Shown here piece by piece: positions 25,509 to 34,812 of a DNA stretch of 64,000 bases; position 1 is the stretch's first letter, and every line of letters begins with the position of its first letter. Both the position numbers and the translations under genes were made by a program. Below the pieces are notes generated by a model. It did no database searches. It was not told the DNA's origin and worked only from the letters and a program-made list of their open reading frames with translations. Source of the DNA: UBA1433 sp964581565 (GTDB taxonomy: Bacteria; Bacillota; Clostridia; Eubacteriales; UBA1433); NCBI GenBank assembly GCA_964581565.1, contig CAZOOZ010000001.1:310001-374000 (forward strand), given 5' to 3'.

Positions 25509-26521
25509 TGTGCTGCCTCGTTGGAAAGGGCAATAAATTTTTCAAGCTGCCACATGGCTTTGCCGCTGTCGATCGTAGTTCGTGCAAGTTCTATTGCCTG
25601 TATAAAAGTAAGAGCAGGTTTTGCAACAGTCAGCGCTGCTGCACTATTGAGCAGCACGGCATTTCGCTTTGGACCAATTTTCCCTGACAGGATATCTTTT
25701 GTAATCTGCGCATTTTCTTCTGCGCTTCCACCTGTAAGATCTTCTTTTTTGCATTTTGAAAATCCAAATTGTTCAGGCTCGATATTATATTTTTGAAATG
25801 AGCCGTTGCGCACTTCGCATACACTGGTTGGGGCGCTTAAGGAAACTTCATCAAGACCGTCAAGACCATATACGACCATTGCGTTTTTTACGCCGAGATT
25901 AAAAAGCACACGTGCCATAGGTTCTACTAATTCTGCTTCATAAACGCCAAGAAGCTGCATATTCGCTCCTGCCGGATTGACCAGCGGACCAAGGATATTG
26001 AAAATAGTGCGTATGCCGAGTTCCCTGCGCACCGGAGCCACATATTTCATTGCAATATGATAATTCTGTGCGAATAAAAAACACAGGCCAATTTCTTCCA
26101 GCATCTTTTTGCTTTGCTTTGGAGAAGCCGATATATTGATGCCGAGTGCTTCCAAAACATCGGCAGCACCGCATTTGCTTGAAGCCGCGCGGTTACCGTG
26201 TTTGGCAACAGGAACACCTGCGGCAGAGACCACAATGGCTGAAGTGGTGGAAATATTAAAAGAGTTTGATTTATCTGCGCCCGTACCCACAATTTCAAGT
26301 ACATCCATATCATGCAGCAGCCGTATGCAGTGTTTGCGCATACCTGCGGCGGAAGCTGTTATTTCATCGATTGTTTCATTTTTCACTGACAACGCGGTCA
26401 AAAAAGCGGCCATTTGTATTTCGGTGGCTTTGCCGCTCATGATTTCATCCATCACTTTTTCAGCTATATCATAACTTAAATTTTCACGGTTAGCCGCTTT
26501 CGCAATTGCTTCTTTAATCAT
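25505..26521 (-). CDS. trpD: Anthranilate phosphoribosyltransferase
   Basis: Transfers phosphoribosyl from PRPP to anthranilate. Start at 26521 (MIKEAIAKAANRENL) is supported by AGGAGG eight bases upstream and overlaps the trpG stop as ATGA. 338 residues. Signatures: LEIVGTGADKSNSFNIST (PRPP loop), KHGNRAASSKCGAAD and VRRELGIRTIFNILGPL. Confidence 0.96.
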   Translation of the reverse strand: MIKEAIAKAANRENLSYDIAEKVMDEIMSGKATEIQMAAFLTALSVKNETIDEITASAAGMRKHCIRLLHDMDVLEIVGTGADKSNSFNISTTSAIVVSAAGVPVAKHGNRAASSKCGAADVLEALGINISASPKQSKKMLEEIGLCFLFAQNYHIAMKYVAPVRRELGIRTIFNILGPLVNPAGANMQLLGVYEAELVEPMARVLFNLGVKNAMVVYGLDGLDEVSLSAPTSVCEVRNGSFQKYNIEPEQFGFSKCKKEDLTGGSAEENAQITKDILSGKIGPKRNAVLLNSAAALTVAKPALTFIQAIELARTTIDSGKAMWQLEKFIALSNEAAQ

Positions 26522-27093
26522 GCCAAGCATCCTCCTAAGAAGTTTTTCAGTATGGTTGCTCCCTGCGGAGTAAGAATAGATTCGGGGTGAAACTGCAGGC
26601 CGTACAGATCGTATTCTCTATGTTTTACGCCCATTACTTCACCATCATCCGAACGCGCTATTATAGCCAGTTCATCGGGTATGCTGTCTTCGAGTGCCGC
26701 AAGCGAATGATATCTTGCGCCTTTGATTTGCTGCTCTATTTCATGAAAAAGAGGGCAGGCGGTATCGATAGTTATAAGAGACTGTTTGCCGTGCATCAGT
26801 GTTTTTGCATAAGAGACATCGGCTCCGTAAGCATAACAGATTGCCTGATGGCCGAGGCAAACGCCCAGAATAGGTATTTTGCCTGAAAAGCGGTTTACCA
26901 CATCAATGCAAATTCCCGCATCTTCCGGCCTGCCTGGGCCGGGTGAAAGAATTATTTTTTCAGGTTTTAAGGTTTCGAGCTCATCTATGTTCATTTCATC
27001 ATTGCGTATAACGCATATATTAGAATGAATGGCACCCACAAGCTGATACAGGTTATAGGAAAAACTGTCGTAATTATCAATGAGAATAATCAT
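26518..27093 (-). CDS. trpG: Anthranilate synthase glutamine amidotransferase component
   Basis: Supplies ammonia from glutamine to TrpE. Class I amidotransferase of 191 residues: IILIDNYDSFSYNL, ILSPGPGRPEDAG, catalytic Cys in GVCLGHQAI, and the His-Glu pair in GLQFHPESI. It overlaps trpE by four bases (ATGA). The same subunit can also serve folate synthesis in some Firmicutes, but its position argues for the trp role. Confidence 0.95.
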   Translation of the reverse strand: MIILIDNYDSFSYNLYQLVGAIHSNICVIRNDEMNIDELETLKPEKIILSPGPGRPEDAGICIDVVNRFSGKIPILGVCLGHQAICYAYGADVSYAKTLMHGKQSLITIDTACPLFHEIEQQIKGARYHSLAALEDSIPDELAIIARSDDGEVMGVKHREYDLYGLQFHPESILTPQGATILKNFLGGCLA

Positions 27094-28559
27094 TTATCTA
27101 TTCCTCCTTGTGAGATTTTGAGTGCGTTTACTACTGCATAAGCTTTGTCGATACATTCCTGATATTCTTTTTCCGGCACACTGTCTGCAACAATGCCCGC
27201 GCCGGAGCGAACAAAGAGTCTGCTGCCTTTTTTATAAGCGATGCGAATGGCGATGCATGTATCCATATTGCCCGTAAAATCTATATACCCGATTGCTCCA
27301 CCGTAAATGCCGCGTTTATTATCTTCCAGTTCATCAATGATCTGGCAAGCGCGAATTTTAGGAGCGCCCGAAAGAGTGCCTGCCGGAAGAACAGCTGTGA
27401 TGGCATCCAAAGCTGTTTTATCATTCCTGATGATGCCATGTACGGTTGAGCCGATATGCATAACGCGGGAGAACCTTTCAACAGATAGATATTTTTCTAC
27501 ACATACCGAGCCGAATTTACTGATTTTTCCGATATCGTTACGGCCCAGATCTACAAGCATATTGTGTTCGGCGAGCTCTTTAGGGTCTGCTAGAAGCTCT
27601 TCTTCCAGGCGTGTGTCTTCTTCGTCTGTTTCGCCGCGAGGTCTTGTGCCGGCCAACGGGAATGTGTATAAAGTATCGTCTTTAAGTTTCACAAGCGTTT
27701 CGGGAGAAGCGCCTGCAACTTCAATGTCACTGCCGCTGAAATAAAACATATAGGGAGAAGGGTTTGTAGTTCTCAGCACACGGTAGGTATCCAGCAGACT
27801 GCCTTGCGCTTCTGCCTCAAGACGATTGGAGAGAACCACTTGAAAGATATCACCTTCATAGATATATTTTTTTGCCTTTTCTACCATGTCGCAGTAATTT
27901 TCTTTATTGAAAAGAGGAGAAAATCTGGTGGTTATGTGCAATGGCTGATTCGTATATTCAGTACCGTTTTTGACGAGTTCACTCATATGTTCAAGCTCTG
28001 TTTGCGCTTTCTGATAATTTTCTTTTAGCGTATCTGTTCTGATATTGACAATAAGGATAATTTGCTGTTTAAAATGATCGAATGCGATGACTTTATCAAA
28101 AAGCATCAAGTCGATATCTTTGAAGTTTTCATCATCTTTGGCATCAAGTTTTAAGGAAGGCTCGCTGTATTTAATAAAATCATAAGAAAAATATCCCACA
28201 AGCCCGCCTGTAAATGAGGGAAAGTCGGTAAGACGCGGGCTTTTATATTGATTAAGGATTTGCTGAATGCAGCGGATCGGCTCATGCATATCCACATCTA
28301 TATCTACCTGAGAATTTATGCAAACTGTGCCGTTTATGCATGTGAGCTCTAATAATGGGTCGTAGCCAAGAAAGGTATAGCGGCCCCATTTGCTCGCGCC
28401 TTCAAGGCTTTCAAGCATATAGCAATGGGAACTGGACGATTTCAAAGTTTTTAAAACTTCAATCGGTGTTGTGATATCGGCGTACATTGTTTTGGAAATA
28501 GGTATAAAGCTGTAAGCAGATGATAATGCGGCTGCTTCGTCTAGAGTTGGGCTGTACAT
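27090..28559 (-). CDS. trpE: Anthranilate synthase component I
   Basis: Makes anthranilate from chorismate. 489 residues with the chorismate-binding signatures SNRLEAEA, PSPYMFYF, SPETLVKL, AGTRPRGETDEED, DLGRNDIGKISKFGSV and GAPKIRACQIIDELE. First gene of the operon, preceded by AAAGGAGAA and about 300 nt of T-box leader. Confidence 0.96.
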   Translation of the reverse strand: MYSPTLDEAAALSSAYSFIPISKTMYADITTPIEVLKTLKSSSSHCYMLESLEGASKWGRYTFLGYDPLLELTCINGTVCINSQVDIDVDMHEPIRCIQQILNQYKSPRLTDFPSFTGGLVGYFSYDFIKYSEPSLKLDAKDDENFKDIDLMLFDKVIAFDHFKQQIILIVNIRTDTLKENYQKAQTELEHMSELVKNGTEYTNQPLHITTRFSPLFNKENYCDMVEKAKKYIYEGDIFQVVLSNRLEAEAQGSLLDTYRVLRTTNPSPYMFYFSGSDIEVAGASPETLVKLKDDTLYTFPLAGTRPRGETDEEDTRLEEELLADPKELAEHNMLVDLGRNDIGKISKFGSVCVEKYLSVERFSRVMHIGSTVHGIIRNDKTALDAITAVLPAGTLSGAPKIRACQIIDELEDNKRGIYGGAIGYIDFTGNMDTCIAIRIAYKKGSRLFVRSGAGIVADSVPEKEYQECIDKAYAVVNALKISQGGIDK

Positions 28560-28581
28560 CGCGTATTTCTCCTTTGTAAAT

Positions 28582-28863
28582 AAAAAATCCGTCCTGACGA
28601 ATATGTCAAGGACGGATCAAATTAATCCGCGGTGCCACCTTGCTTTGAGAGAGAATCCTCCCACCCTTTAACAGAATACCATCATATTCCTGGCAACTTA
28701 CGTATGCCTTACGTCGCAGAGTACTCGGTGTATTACCTTTGACTGCGCCCTCGGTGGTCCATTTAACAAGCTGCGTTCTGCCGGCTTCTCAGCGCCCCGG
28801 CTCTCTGTAAGTGCACGATTTGTTTTTATCTCCACGTCAACGGTTTAGGACGGTTATAAAATT
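28582..28863 (-). ncRNA. Tryptophan T-box leader with regulated terminator
   Basis: Read on the minus strand it has a T-box stem I region (AGAGAGCCGG...GCTGAGAAGCCGGC), a UGG tryptophan codon in the specifier context AATGGACC (UGG at 28761-28759), the T-box sequence AAGGTGGCACCGCGG (28641-28627) and a terminator of 12 bp (arms 28617-28605 and 28598-28587) with a six-U tail. Uncharged tRNA-Trp should favour the antiterminator and switch on trpEGDCF-aroF-trpBA. Confidence 0.94.
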
Positions 28864-28869
28864 AGACGT

Positions 28870-28898
28870 ATTATAAAAATAATTTTTATTTTTGTCAA
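28870..28898 (-). promoter_or_regulatory. Promoter of the trp operon
   Basis: Consensus sigma-A promoter on the minus strand: TTGACA (28898-28893), exactly 17 bp, TATAAT (28875-28870). The predicted start of transcription is just before the T-box stem I. Confidence 0.9.
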
Positions 28899-28987
28899 GA
28901 GAAAAATATAATTTTAACTAAATTTAACAAAAAAGAATGGTTTTTAGCATTCCATAAAATATTTATTTTATCTAATTATTATAATAA

Positions 28988-29752
28988 TCATATGCTGTTT
29001 GCTGAATCCAAGTGTTGCTTAGCAGGATTTATTATTTGTTTTCTCTCTGCATCGTCATCTATTTGTTCACATTCGATATAGCTGCCGGTGATGCAGTAAA
29101 CATTAGAACACACAGGCGCACATTTTTCGTATTTAAAAACTACAATATTCGCCTCTTTTGATAACTGGGATTCTATATTTGATGAACTCTTAAAAGCGAT
29201 TCCGTCATAACCCAAATTTTTAACATATTCGGCAATATATTGAGTGGGTATGTAGTCGAGAATATCATCATCAACGGTAACAGGTTTTGAAAATAACTCA
29301 GACAAGTCGCTGAATAAATTCCTTTTTACATCTGTCATTTTCTTTGGCTGGATACGCATGGCAAAATCTAACAGCCTGATTTCTTCTCTTGGCATGATCG
29401 TTGCTATACTCACATGCGCTCCGTAACGCGGTTTGATTTCAATGACGGATAGATATGCATGATCTGTACAATATAGATAAGGTATGTAACGATAATTTGC
29501 TCTCATGTCCCTGCTTATTTTTTTTGGGGGGACAAAGCTTTCAATCGGTCCGTATCCATAGAAACAGGGTTCTTTATTTATCTTTTTTTCATCTTGGATA
29601 ATTCTGCTGCGATAGAGAGGCATGTCTTTGGTTATGATCCTCTCAGGATTCGTGGAAATATCCTCGAGTAAGTCAAGAACACTGTTATCTTTGGGGTTGC
29701 GATTTATAAACTGAATTTCATTTATAAATTCTGCAAGTTTTCTTGATTTCAC
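28988..29752 (-). CDS. RES-domain protein
   Basis: 254 residues from a GTG start (29752) with GAGGG ten bases upstream. The RES fold is suggested by the arginine motif PLYRSR (residues 45-50) and the YLYCTDHAYLSVIEIKPR segment (residues 92-109), followed by DGIAFKSSSNIESQLS. Classical RES proteins are NAD-degrading toxins paired with a DUF2384/Xre antitoxin. No such partner is adjacent: upstream is the phosphosugar mutase and downstream the trp leader. It may be a solitary, non-toxin RES member or the antitoxin lies elsewhere. Confidence 0.7.
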   Translation of the reverse strand: MKSRKLAEFINEIQFINRNPKDNSVLDLLEDISTNPERIITKDMPLYRSRIIQDEKKINKEPCFYGYGPIESFVPPKKISRDMRANYRYIPYLYCTDHAYLSVIEIKPRYGAHVSIATIMPREEIRLLDFAMRIQPKKMTDVKRNLFSDLSELFSKPVTVDDDILDYIPTQYIAEYVKNLGYDGIAFKSSSNIESQLSKEANIVVFKYEKCAPVCSNVYCITGSYIECEQIDDDAERKQIINPAKQHLDSANSI

Positions 29753-29821
29753 TTTTCTTACCCTCTGTATTTTTCAAATATTAAATTTTGTTTCACTATG
29801 TATTATGAAGAGAAAAGCATG

Positions 29822-31327
29822 TCAGTTAAATAATTGAAGCGTGTATTCATAAGCTTCTTCGGCGATTTTCTGTGCTCTTTGCATGGAGGCGCTGTTGGAT
29901 GAAATATAGATTTTTAATTTCGGCTCCGTGCCCGATGGCCGCAAAGTGATTTGAAGATTGGATGTTTTCAGCAAAACAACATTGCTCTTCAGTGCATCGT
30001 TTCTATTTTGCAGATCTATAAACTGCGCGCTTTGTCCCAAAACGAAATCGGGAGGGTTCTTGCGTAGTTGGTCCATCTTTTCCAGCGTAGCATCTACAGG
30101 CATAGAGACCGTCTTGTTATAATCGCAGATATAACCGAACTTTTCATAGATTTCCTGAATCGCATCCACCAAAGTTTGCCCTTTGTTTTTATAGTAAGCG
30201 GTGGCTTTTATGGCAAGGTAAGAGGCTTCGATTCCGTCTTTGTCTCTGGCATGTGTTCCTTTTAAATATCCGCAGCTTTCTTCGAAGCCAAAAAGATAGT
30301 TCTTATCATCGAGCTCGATTTGTTCGCCGATATATCGAAAGCCCACAGGGACGTTGATTAATTTTACGCCGTAATGGGCGCAAATAGGATCCGCCAAAGA
30401 GGTGGAAACGATCGATTTCACAATATATTTTTTATTTAAATCTATTTTATTTTCTTTAAGCGCAGAGAGCAGAAAATATAGCAGCACAAGGCCTGTAGTG
30501 TTTCCCGAGAAGAGTTCGTACTTGCCTTTATGCAAAACCATAATGCCCAGTCTGTCGGCATCCGGATCTGTGGCAAGCAGTATATCGGCAGGGTATGATT
30601 TTGCCAGCGTGAGCGCATCTGAAAAAGCGGCGATCTCTTCCGGATTTGGTTTTTCAATGGACGGGAAATTTCCGTTTGGCTCCATTTGCTTATCTGCATA
30701 TTTTGCGAAAATGCCTGCTTTTTCAAATAAAGCGGGAGCAAGGTAAAACCCTGTGCCAAATAAAGGCGTGTAGATGACGGAGATGTTACGAAGATCGACT
30801 TTTATATCTGCTGTACTGTTTAAAACAGCGTTAATATAGCCTGTGTATAACTCATCAGTAATGTTTTTTATCCATCCTTTTGACGAAGACGGTGCCGCAT
30901 CGCTTCCACTGTGCAGATAATGCTGCACCTTTTGCGCAAACTGCGGATTGATTTGAGCGCCGAATGCGTTGTAGACCTTATAACCGTTGTATTCTTTTGT
31001 ATTATGAGATGCCGTGATATTGATTCCGGCAATGCAACCCAGCTGACGAATTACATACGATAAAAAAGGTGTAGGTTCACATTTATCGGAGATGAAAACA
31101 TCAAAGCCATGTTTGCGCATTAATTCGGCGGCATAAGATGCAAATTCTTTCGCATTATTTCTGCTGTCATAAAAAATGGCAACAGAGCCCGCCGTATATT
31201 CTTGCTGAAGAGCGCAAATCAAGGCGTTTGTGATCAACTTTATTGTTGAGGCATTCAGTTGATTTTCTTCTTTTCCCATAATTGCGCGGATGCCGGCGGT
31301 TCCAAATGTTAAATGACAAGATTGCAT
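29822..31327 (-). CDS. Phosphoglucomutase/phosphomannomutase-family enzyme
   Basis: Moves phosphate between C6 and C1 of a hexose phosphate through a phosphoserine. 501 residues: N-terminal LTFGTAGIR, catalytic S107 in NITASHNTKEYNGYK, metal loop ATDPDADRLGI, sugar-binding GFEESCGYLKG and phosphate loop LRPSGTEPKLKIY. The glucose versus mannose preference cannot be read from sequence; divergent position to pgi suggests glucose phosphate metabolism. RBS GAGGT. Confidence 0.93.
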   Translation of the reverse strand: MQSCHLTFGTAGIRAIMGKEENQLNASTIKLITNALICALQQEYTAGSVAIFYDSRNNAKEFASYAAELMRKHGFDVFISDKCEPTPFLSYVIRQLGCIAGINITASHNTKEYNGYKVYNAFGAQINPQFAQKVQHYLHSGSDAAPSSSKGWIKNITDELYTGYINAVLNSTADIKVDLRNISVIYTPLFGTGFYLAPALFEKAGIFAKYADKQMEPNGNFPSIEKPNPEEIAAFSDALTLAKSYPADILLATDPDADRLGIMVLHKGKYELFSGNTTGLVLLYFLLSALKENKIDLNKKYIVKSIVSTSLADPICAHYGVKLINVPVGFRYIGEQIELDDKNYLFGFEESCGYLKGTHARDKDGIEASYLAIKATAYYKNKGQTLVDAIQEIYEKFGYICDYNKTVSMPVDATLEKMDQLRKNPPDFVLGQSAQFIDLQNRNDALKSNVVLLKTSNLQITLRPSGTEPKLKIYISSNSASMQRAQKIAEEAYEYTLQLFN

Positions 31328-31531
31328 ATGTTATAACCTCGCTGAATAGATTTTGGAATAGTTTAAACGACTCTGTTTAAACTAAATACGATTTAATAGA
31401 ATCAGTCTAATTATATTTGCAATTTGAACAGAAGTCAAACAATGTTCTGGATGTATAAAATAGACTTTTACTTGCAGAAATGATATAATATAATTACAAT
31501 TCGTTTTACGTGATCATATGGAGGTCCGAGC

Positions 31532-32773
31532 ATGTCATTATTAACTTTCAACAACACATATTCAACAATTCAATCAAAAGAGTATGAAAAATATGAGAAT
31601 AAAGTTAAAAATATACACGAAAAACTTCATAGCAAAAAGATGGATATGACGTCATGGGCAGACTGGCCCGATATGGCAGATGAAACGTATCTGAGAGAAA
31701 TAGAACAAATAGCGGATAAGATAAAAAGTCAATCCACGGCACTTGTTGTTATCGGAATCGGTGGATCGTATGTGGGAGCCAGAGCCTTTATTAATTTAAT
31801 GTCTGGTAGTATCTCTTATCATGATGATGATTTTAAAGTCTATTTTGCGGGGTGGAATTTAAGCGCCGTTTATCACAGTGAATTGCTTGCCAAATTGCAA
31901 AAAGAAGAAATATCAGTCTGCGTGATTTCCAAATCGGGATCGACAATGGAGATTGTATCGGCTTATCGCATTTTTAAAGAGTTGTTGATAGAAAAATACG
32001 GACAAGATTTTAATAAGCGTATGTATGTTATTACTGAGAACAACGATGGCTTTTTAAGAAAGGAAGCATGTAAAAATGCCTATACGGCTCTGGATTTGCA
32101 AAGTGATATAGGCGGCAGATACAGCGTGCTCACATCTGTAGGCCTACTACCCATTCGTGTGGCGGGTTATGATATCAGAAAGGTAATAGAAGGCGCAAAA
32201 AAAGCATATGATGACTGCCTTAGTAAAGATTTGTATAAAAATGCAGTTTATCAGTATGCCGCTTCCCGGCGTATTTTGAATGAGAGGGGAAAACTTATTG
32301 AAATATTTTCTTCTTTCGAACCTAAAATGGATTATTTTTTAGAGTGGCAAAAACAATTATTCGGCGAGAGTGAAGGCAAGGATGGCAAAGGCATCTTTCC
32401 GACTTCGCTGCTTTTCAGCAGAGATCTGCACTCTATGGGGCAGTTTATTCAAGATGGAAACCAAATATTTTTTGAGACCATGATCAATATCAAAAAACAG
32501 GATAGAGATATTTTCTCTCAAGAGAGTGATCTTACTTTGAATCAGCAAAATGACATTGTATTTCAATCTGTGGTTAAAGCGCATGGGAAACATAACATTC
32601 CGATCTTTATCTTTACGCTTGAGGAAAAAAATGAACAGACATTTGGGTATGCCGTATACTTTTTTGAAAAAGCATGCGCGGCAAGCTGTATGATGCTTGG
32701 CGTGGATCCGTTTAATCAGCCGGGTGTGGAAGTCTATAAGTCCGAAATACGAACGCTGCTGAAAAAAAACTGA
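31532..32773 (+). CDS. pgi: Glucose-6-phosphate isomerase
   Basis: Interconverts glucose 6-phosphate and fructose 6-phosphate. Signatures: VVIGIGGSYVGARAF, VCVISKSGSTMEIVSAYRI, SDIGGRYSVLTSVGLLP, GESEGKDGKGIFP and the C-terminal KACAASCMMLGVDPFNQPGVE. At 413 residues it is somewhat shorter than the roughly 450 of most Gram-positive Pgi enzymes, but all active-site motifs are there. RBS GGAGG. It is divergent from the phosphosugar mutase. Confidence 0.95.
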   Translation: MSLLTFNNTYSTIQSKEYEKYENKVKNIHEKLHSKKMDMTSWADWPDMADETYLREIEQIADKIKSQSTALVVIGIGGSYVGARAFINLMSGSISYHDDDFKVYFAGWNLSAVYHSELLAKLQKEEISVCVISKSGSTMEIVSAYRIFKELLIEKYGQDFNKRMYVITENNDGFLRKEACKNAYTALDLQSDIGGRYSVLTSVGLLPIRVAGYDIRKVIEGAKKAYDDCLSKDLYKNAVYQYAASRRILNERGKLIEIFSSFEPKMDYFLEWQKQLFGESEGKDGKGIFPTSLLFSRDLHSMGQFIQDGNQIFFETMINIKKQDRDIFSQESDLTLNQQNDIVFQSVVKAHGKHNIPIFIFTLEEKNEQTFGYAVYFFEKACAASCMMLGVDPFNQPGVEVYKSEIRTLLKKN

Positions 32774-32794
32774 TGGTATTTTGTGCAGAACCTC

Positions 32795-34342
32795 TTATTG
32801 CGCTTGTTTAAAGCTGTCTACAACTTCGTAAAATTCATTGGCATAAATGATTTCTTTTTTAAACAGCACATCTGCTACGGCATATACGATGGGCATATAT
32901 TCGTTTAAAATCTTTTTGCAATTTTCGTAGCAATTATTTAATATAAGACTGATTTCTTCATTGATAAGATCCGCACACGATGTGTCTATACTTCTCTCGA
33001 ATGTTTTATTTTTAAAGTTGCTCATACCATAGCTGCACACCATTGCCTCGGCTAATTTGTTTGCTTCGTGTAAGTCGTTTTCGGCACCGGTTGAAACATC
33101 GTTGTAAATGAGTTCTTCAACACATCTGCCACCTAAAAGAATGGTAATTTTATTCATAAGTTCGCTTCTTGTCATTAAAAAGCGTTCTTCATCGGCCGTA
33201 TTCAGTACGAATCCCAATGCTTTGCCATGCGGAAGAATAGAGATCCTGCTTATTTTTCCATAGTTTTTTTCATGAGAGATAATTGCGTGCGCCGCTTCAT
33301 GATAAGCCACACGGTGTTTTTCTTTATCAGTTAAAATCATACTTTTATTTTTAAGCCCTGCGACTACTTTTATAATGGCTTCATCCAGTTCTTTGCTGCT
33401 AATGACAGCGCTGCTATTACGAACGCAAATCAAAGCGGCTTCATTGACAACGCTGGCGATATGCGCTCCGCTCATACCGTGCATTTTAAGTGCAACCGAT
33501 GTAAGATCAATGCCTTTTTGAACAGGTTTGTTTTTTAGATGTTCTTTTAATATTTTTTCTCTGGCACTCACAGAAGGAATAGAGATATAAATGTGTTTAT
33601 CGAATCTTCCGGGGCGCAGCAGAGCTTCATCAAGAATATCAATACGATTTGTTGCAGCTATAAAAGTAACGTCTCTGTCTGTGTGAAAACCGTCAAGCTC
33701 TATTAAGAGCTGATTCAAAGTCTGGTCACGCTCGCTGTTGTTATCGCTGTTTCTTCTTGCTCCGATAGAGTCGATCTCATCGATGAATATAATACATGGT
33801 TTTTGCGTACGCGCCTTTTCAAATAAGTTGCGTATTCTGCTGGCGCCGATCCCTACATATTTTTCAACAAATTCAGAGCCCGACGCATAGATAAAAGTAA
33901 CGCCCGATTCGTTTGCCAGTGCTTTGGCTAGCATGGTTTTTCCTGTTCCCGGAGGCCCGTAAAAAATAATGCCGCCAGGCATATTGGCGCCCATTCTTTT
34001 GTATTTTTCGGGGCTGGTTATATAATCTTTAATTTGATACAGCTCTTCCTTGATTTCATCAAGACCGGCAATGTTATCAAAATTAACATTTATAATCGGT
34101 TTTTTTTCCGTTTTTTCACTATTTGGCATATTTGTATCCAGTTTGTTTGTATTGTATTGATAAAAAGTTTTTACACGTTTTCTGTTAAGCATGAACATGA
34201 TAGCTATTGTGATGGCGGATAATAGAAATATTATTTTAAAAAATATAGTCTGAAAAAGATTGACGTGATAATAGGACGAAAAATATCCCAATGCACCTAA
34301 AATAGCTAATATAGGGAATAAATAAATTAAATTTTTTCTCAT
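32795..34342 (-). CDS. FtsH-like membrane AAA+ zinc metalloprotease, short form
   Basis: Start at 34342 is supported by AGGTGG upstream, giving 515 residues. Two membrane spans lie close together (residues about 5-21 and 31-52), separated by only about ten residues, so the large extracytoplasmic loop of housekeeping FtsH is missing. Then the AAA+ module: Walker A GPPGTGKT (129-136), Walker B IIFIDEID (184-191), SRH TNRIDILDEALLRPGRFD, and the zinc motif H348-E-A-A-H352 of peptidase M41. Probably a specialised paralogue degrading membrane or regulatory proteins, not the main FtsH. Confidence 0.88.
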   Translation of the reverse strand: MRKNLIYLFPILAILGALGYFSSYYHVNLFQTIFFKIIFLLSAITIAIMFMLNRKRVKTFYQYNTNKLDTNMPNSEKTEKKPIINVNFDNIAGLDEIKEELYQIKDYITSPEKYKRMGANMPGGIIFYGPPGTGKTMLAKALANESGVTFIYASGSEFVEKYVGIGASRIRNLFEKARTQKPCIIFIDEIDSIGARRNSDNNSERDQTLNQLLIELDGFHTDRDVTFIAATNRIDILDEALLRPGRFDKHIYISIPSVSAREKILKEHLKNKPVQKGIDLTSVALKMHGMSGAHIASVVNEAALICVRNSSAVISSKELDEAIIKVVAGLKNKSMILTDKEKHRVAYHEAAHAIISHEKNYGKISRISILPHGKALGFVLNTADEERFLMTRSELMNKITILLGGRCVEELIYNDVSTGAENDLHEANKLAEAMVCSYGMSNFKNKTFERSIDTSCADLINEEISLILNNCYENCKKILNEYMPIVYAVADVLFKKEIIYANEFYEVVDSFKQAQ

Positions 34343-34545
34343 GAAAATATCCACCTGCCAAATTTATTTATTTTAGTAATAATCATTTATATTTCAAAAG
34401 TGTCGTTACTATTATTGACTTCTAATTAAAAATTTAATCTGAATAAAATTGTTAATTTTTACTTTTTATATAGCTTATGAAGTTATTATTTTCACTGTAG
34501 ATATGATATAATTTATAAATATAAAAAATAAGGGAGGGCAACATA

Positions 34546-34812
34546 ATGAGTAAAATTGACGATTTTGGCAAAAAAATCGGAGAGTTCGCCGAAAAAGCCG
34601 GGGATGAAGCGAGAGAATTTGCCAAAGATGCAAAAAAAACAATTATGGAAGAAAAACTCGAACTTGAAAAAAATAAAATATTCAAAGAATACGGTAAAAA
34701 AATTTATGATGTCAGCAAAGAAAACGGTAATACAGACGAACTCATAAAATATATGATACAAGAAGTAGATGAGATAAATATAAAAATTAAAAATCTAAAA
34801 CAGGAGAAGTAA
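34546..34812 (+). CDS. Small charged helical protein
   Basis: 88 residues, almost entirely charged and helical (KKIGEFAEKAGDEAREFAKD, LELEKNKIFKEYGKKI), with no membrane segment. It has the look of a small coiled-coil or YtxH/late-embryogenesis-like protein but I cannot place it in a family. AGGGAGGG lies upstream and the stop codon is adjacent to the start of the aldo/keto reductase gene, so the two are co-transcribed. Confidence 0.65.
   Translation: MSKIDDFGKKIGEFAEKAGDEAREFAKDAKKTIMEEKLELEKNKIFKEYGKKIYDVSKENGNTDELIKYMIQEVDEINIKIKNLKQEK

Noticed and set aside
34452..34761. Minus-strand frames rich in F, S and I opposite the small helical protein gene
   Set aside because: They are antisense shadows of the 34546-34812 gene, which has a good ribosome binding site.
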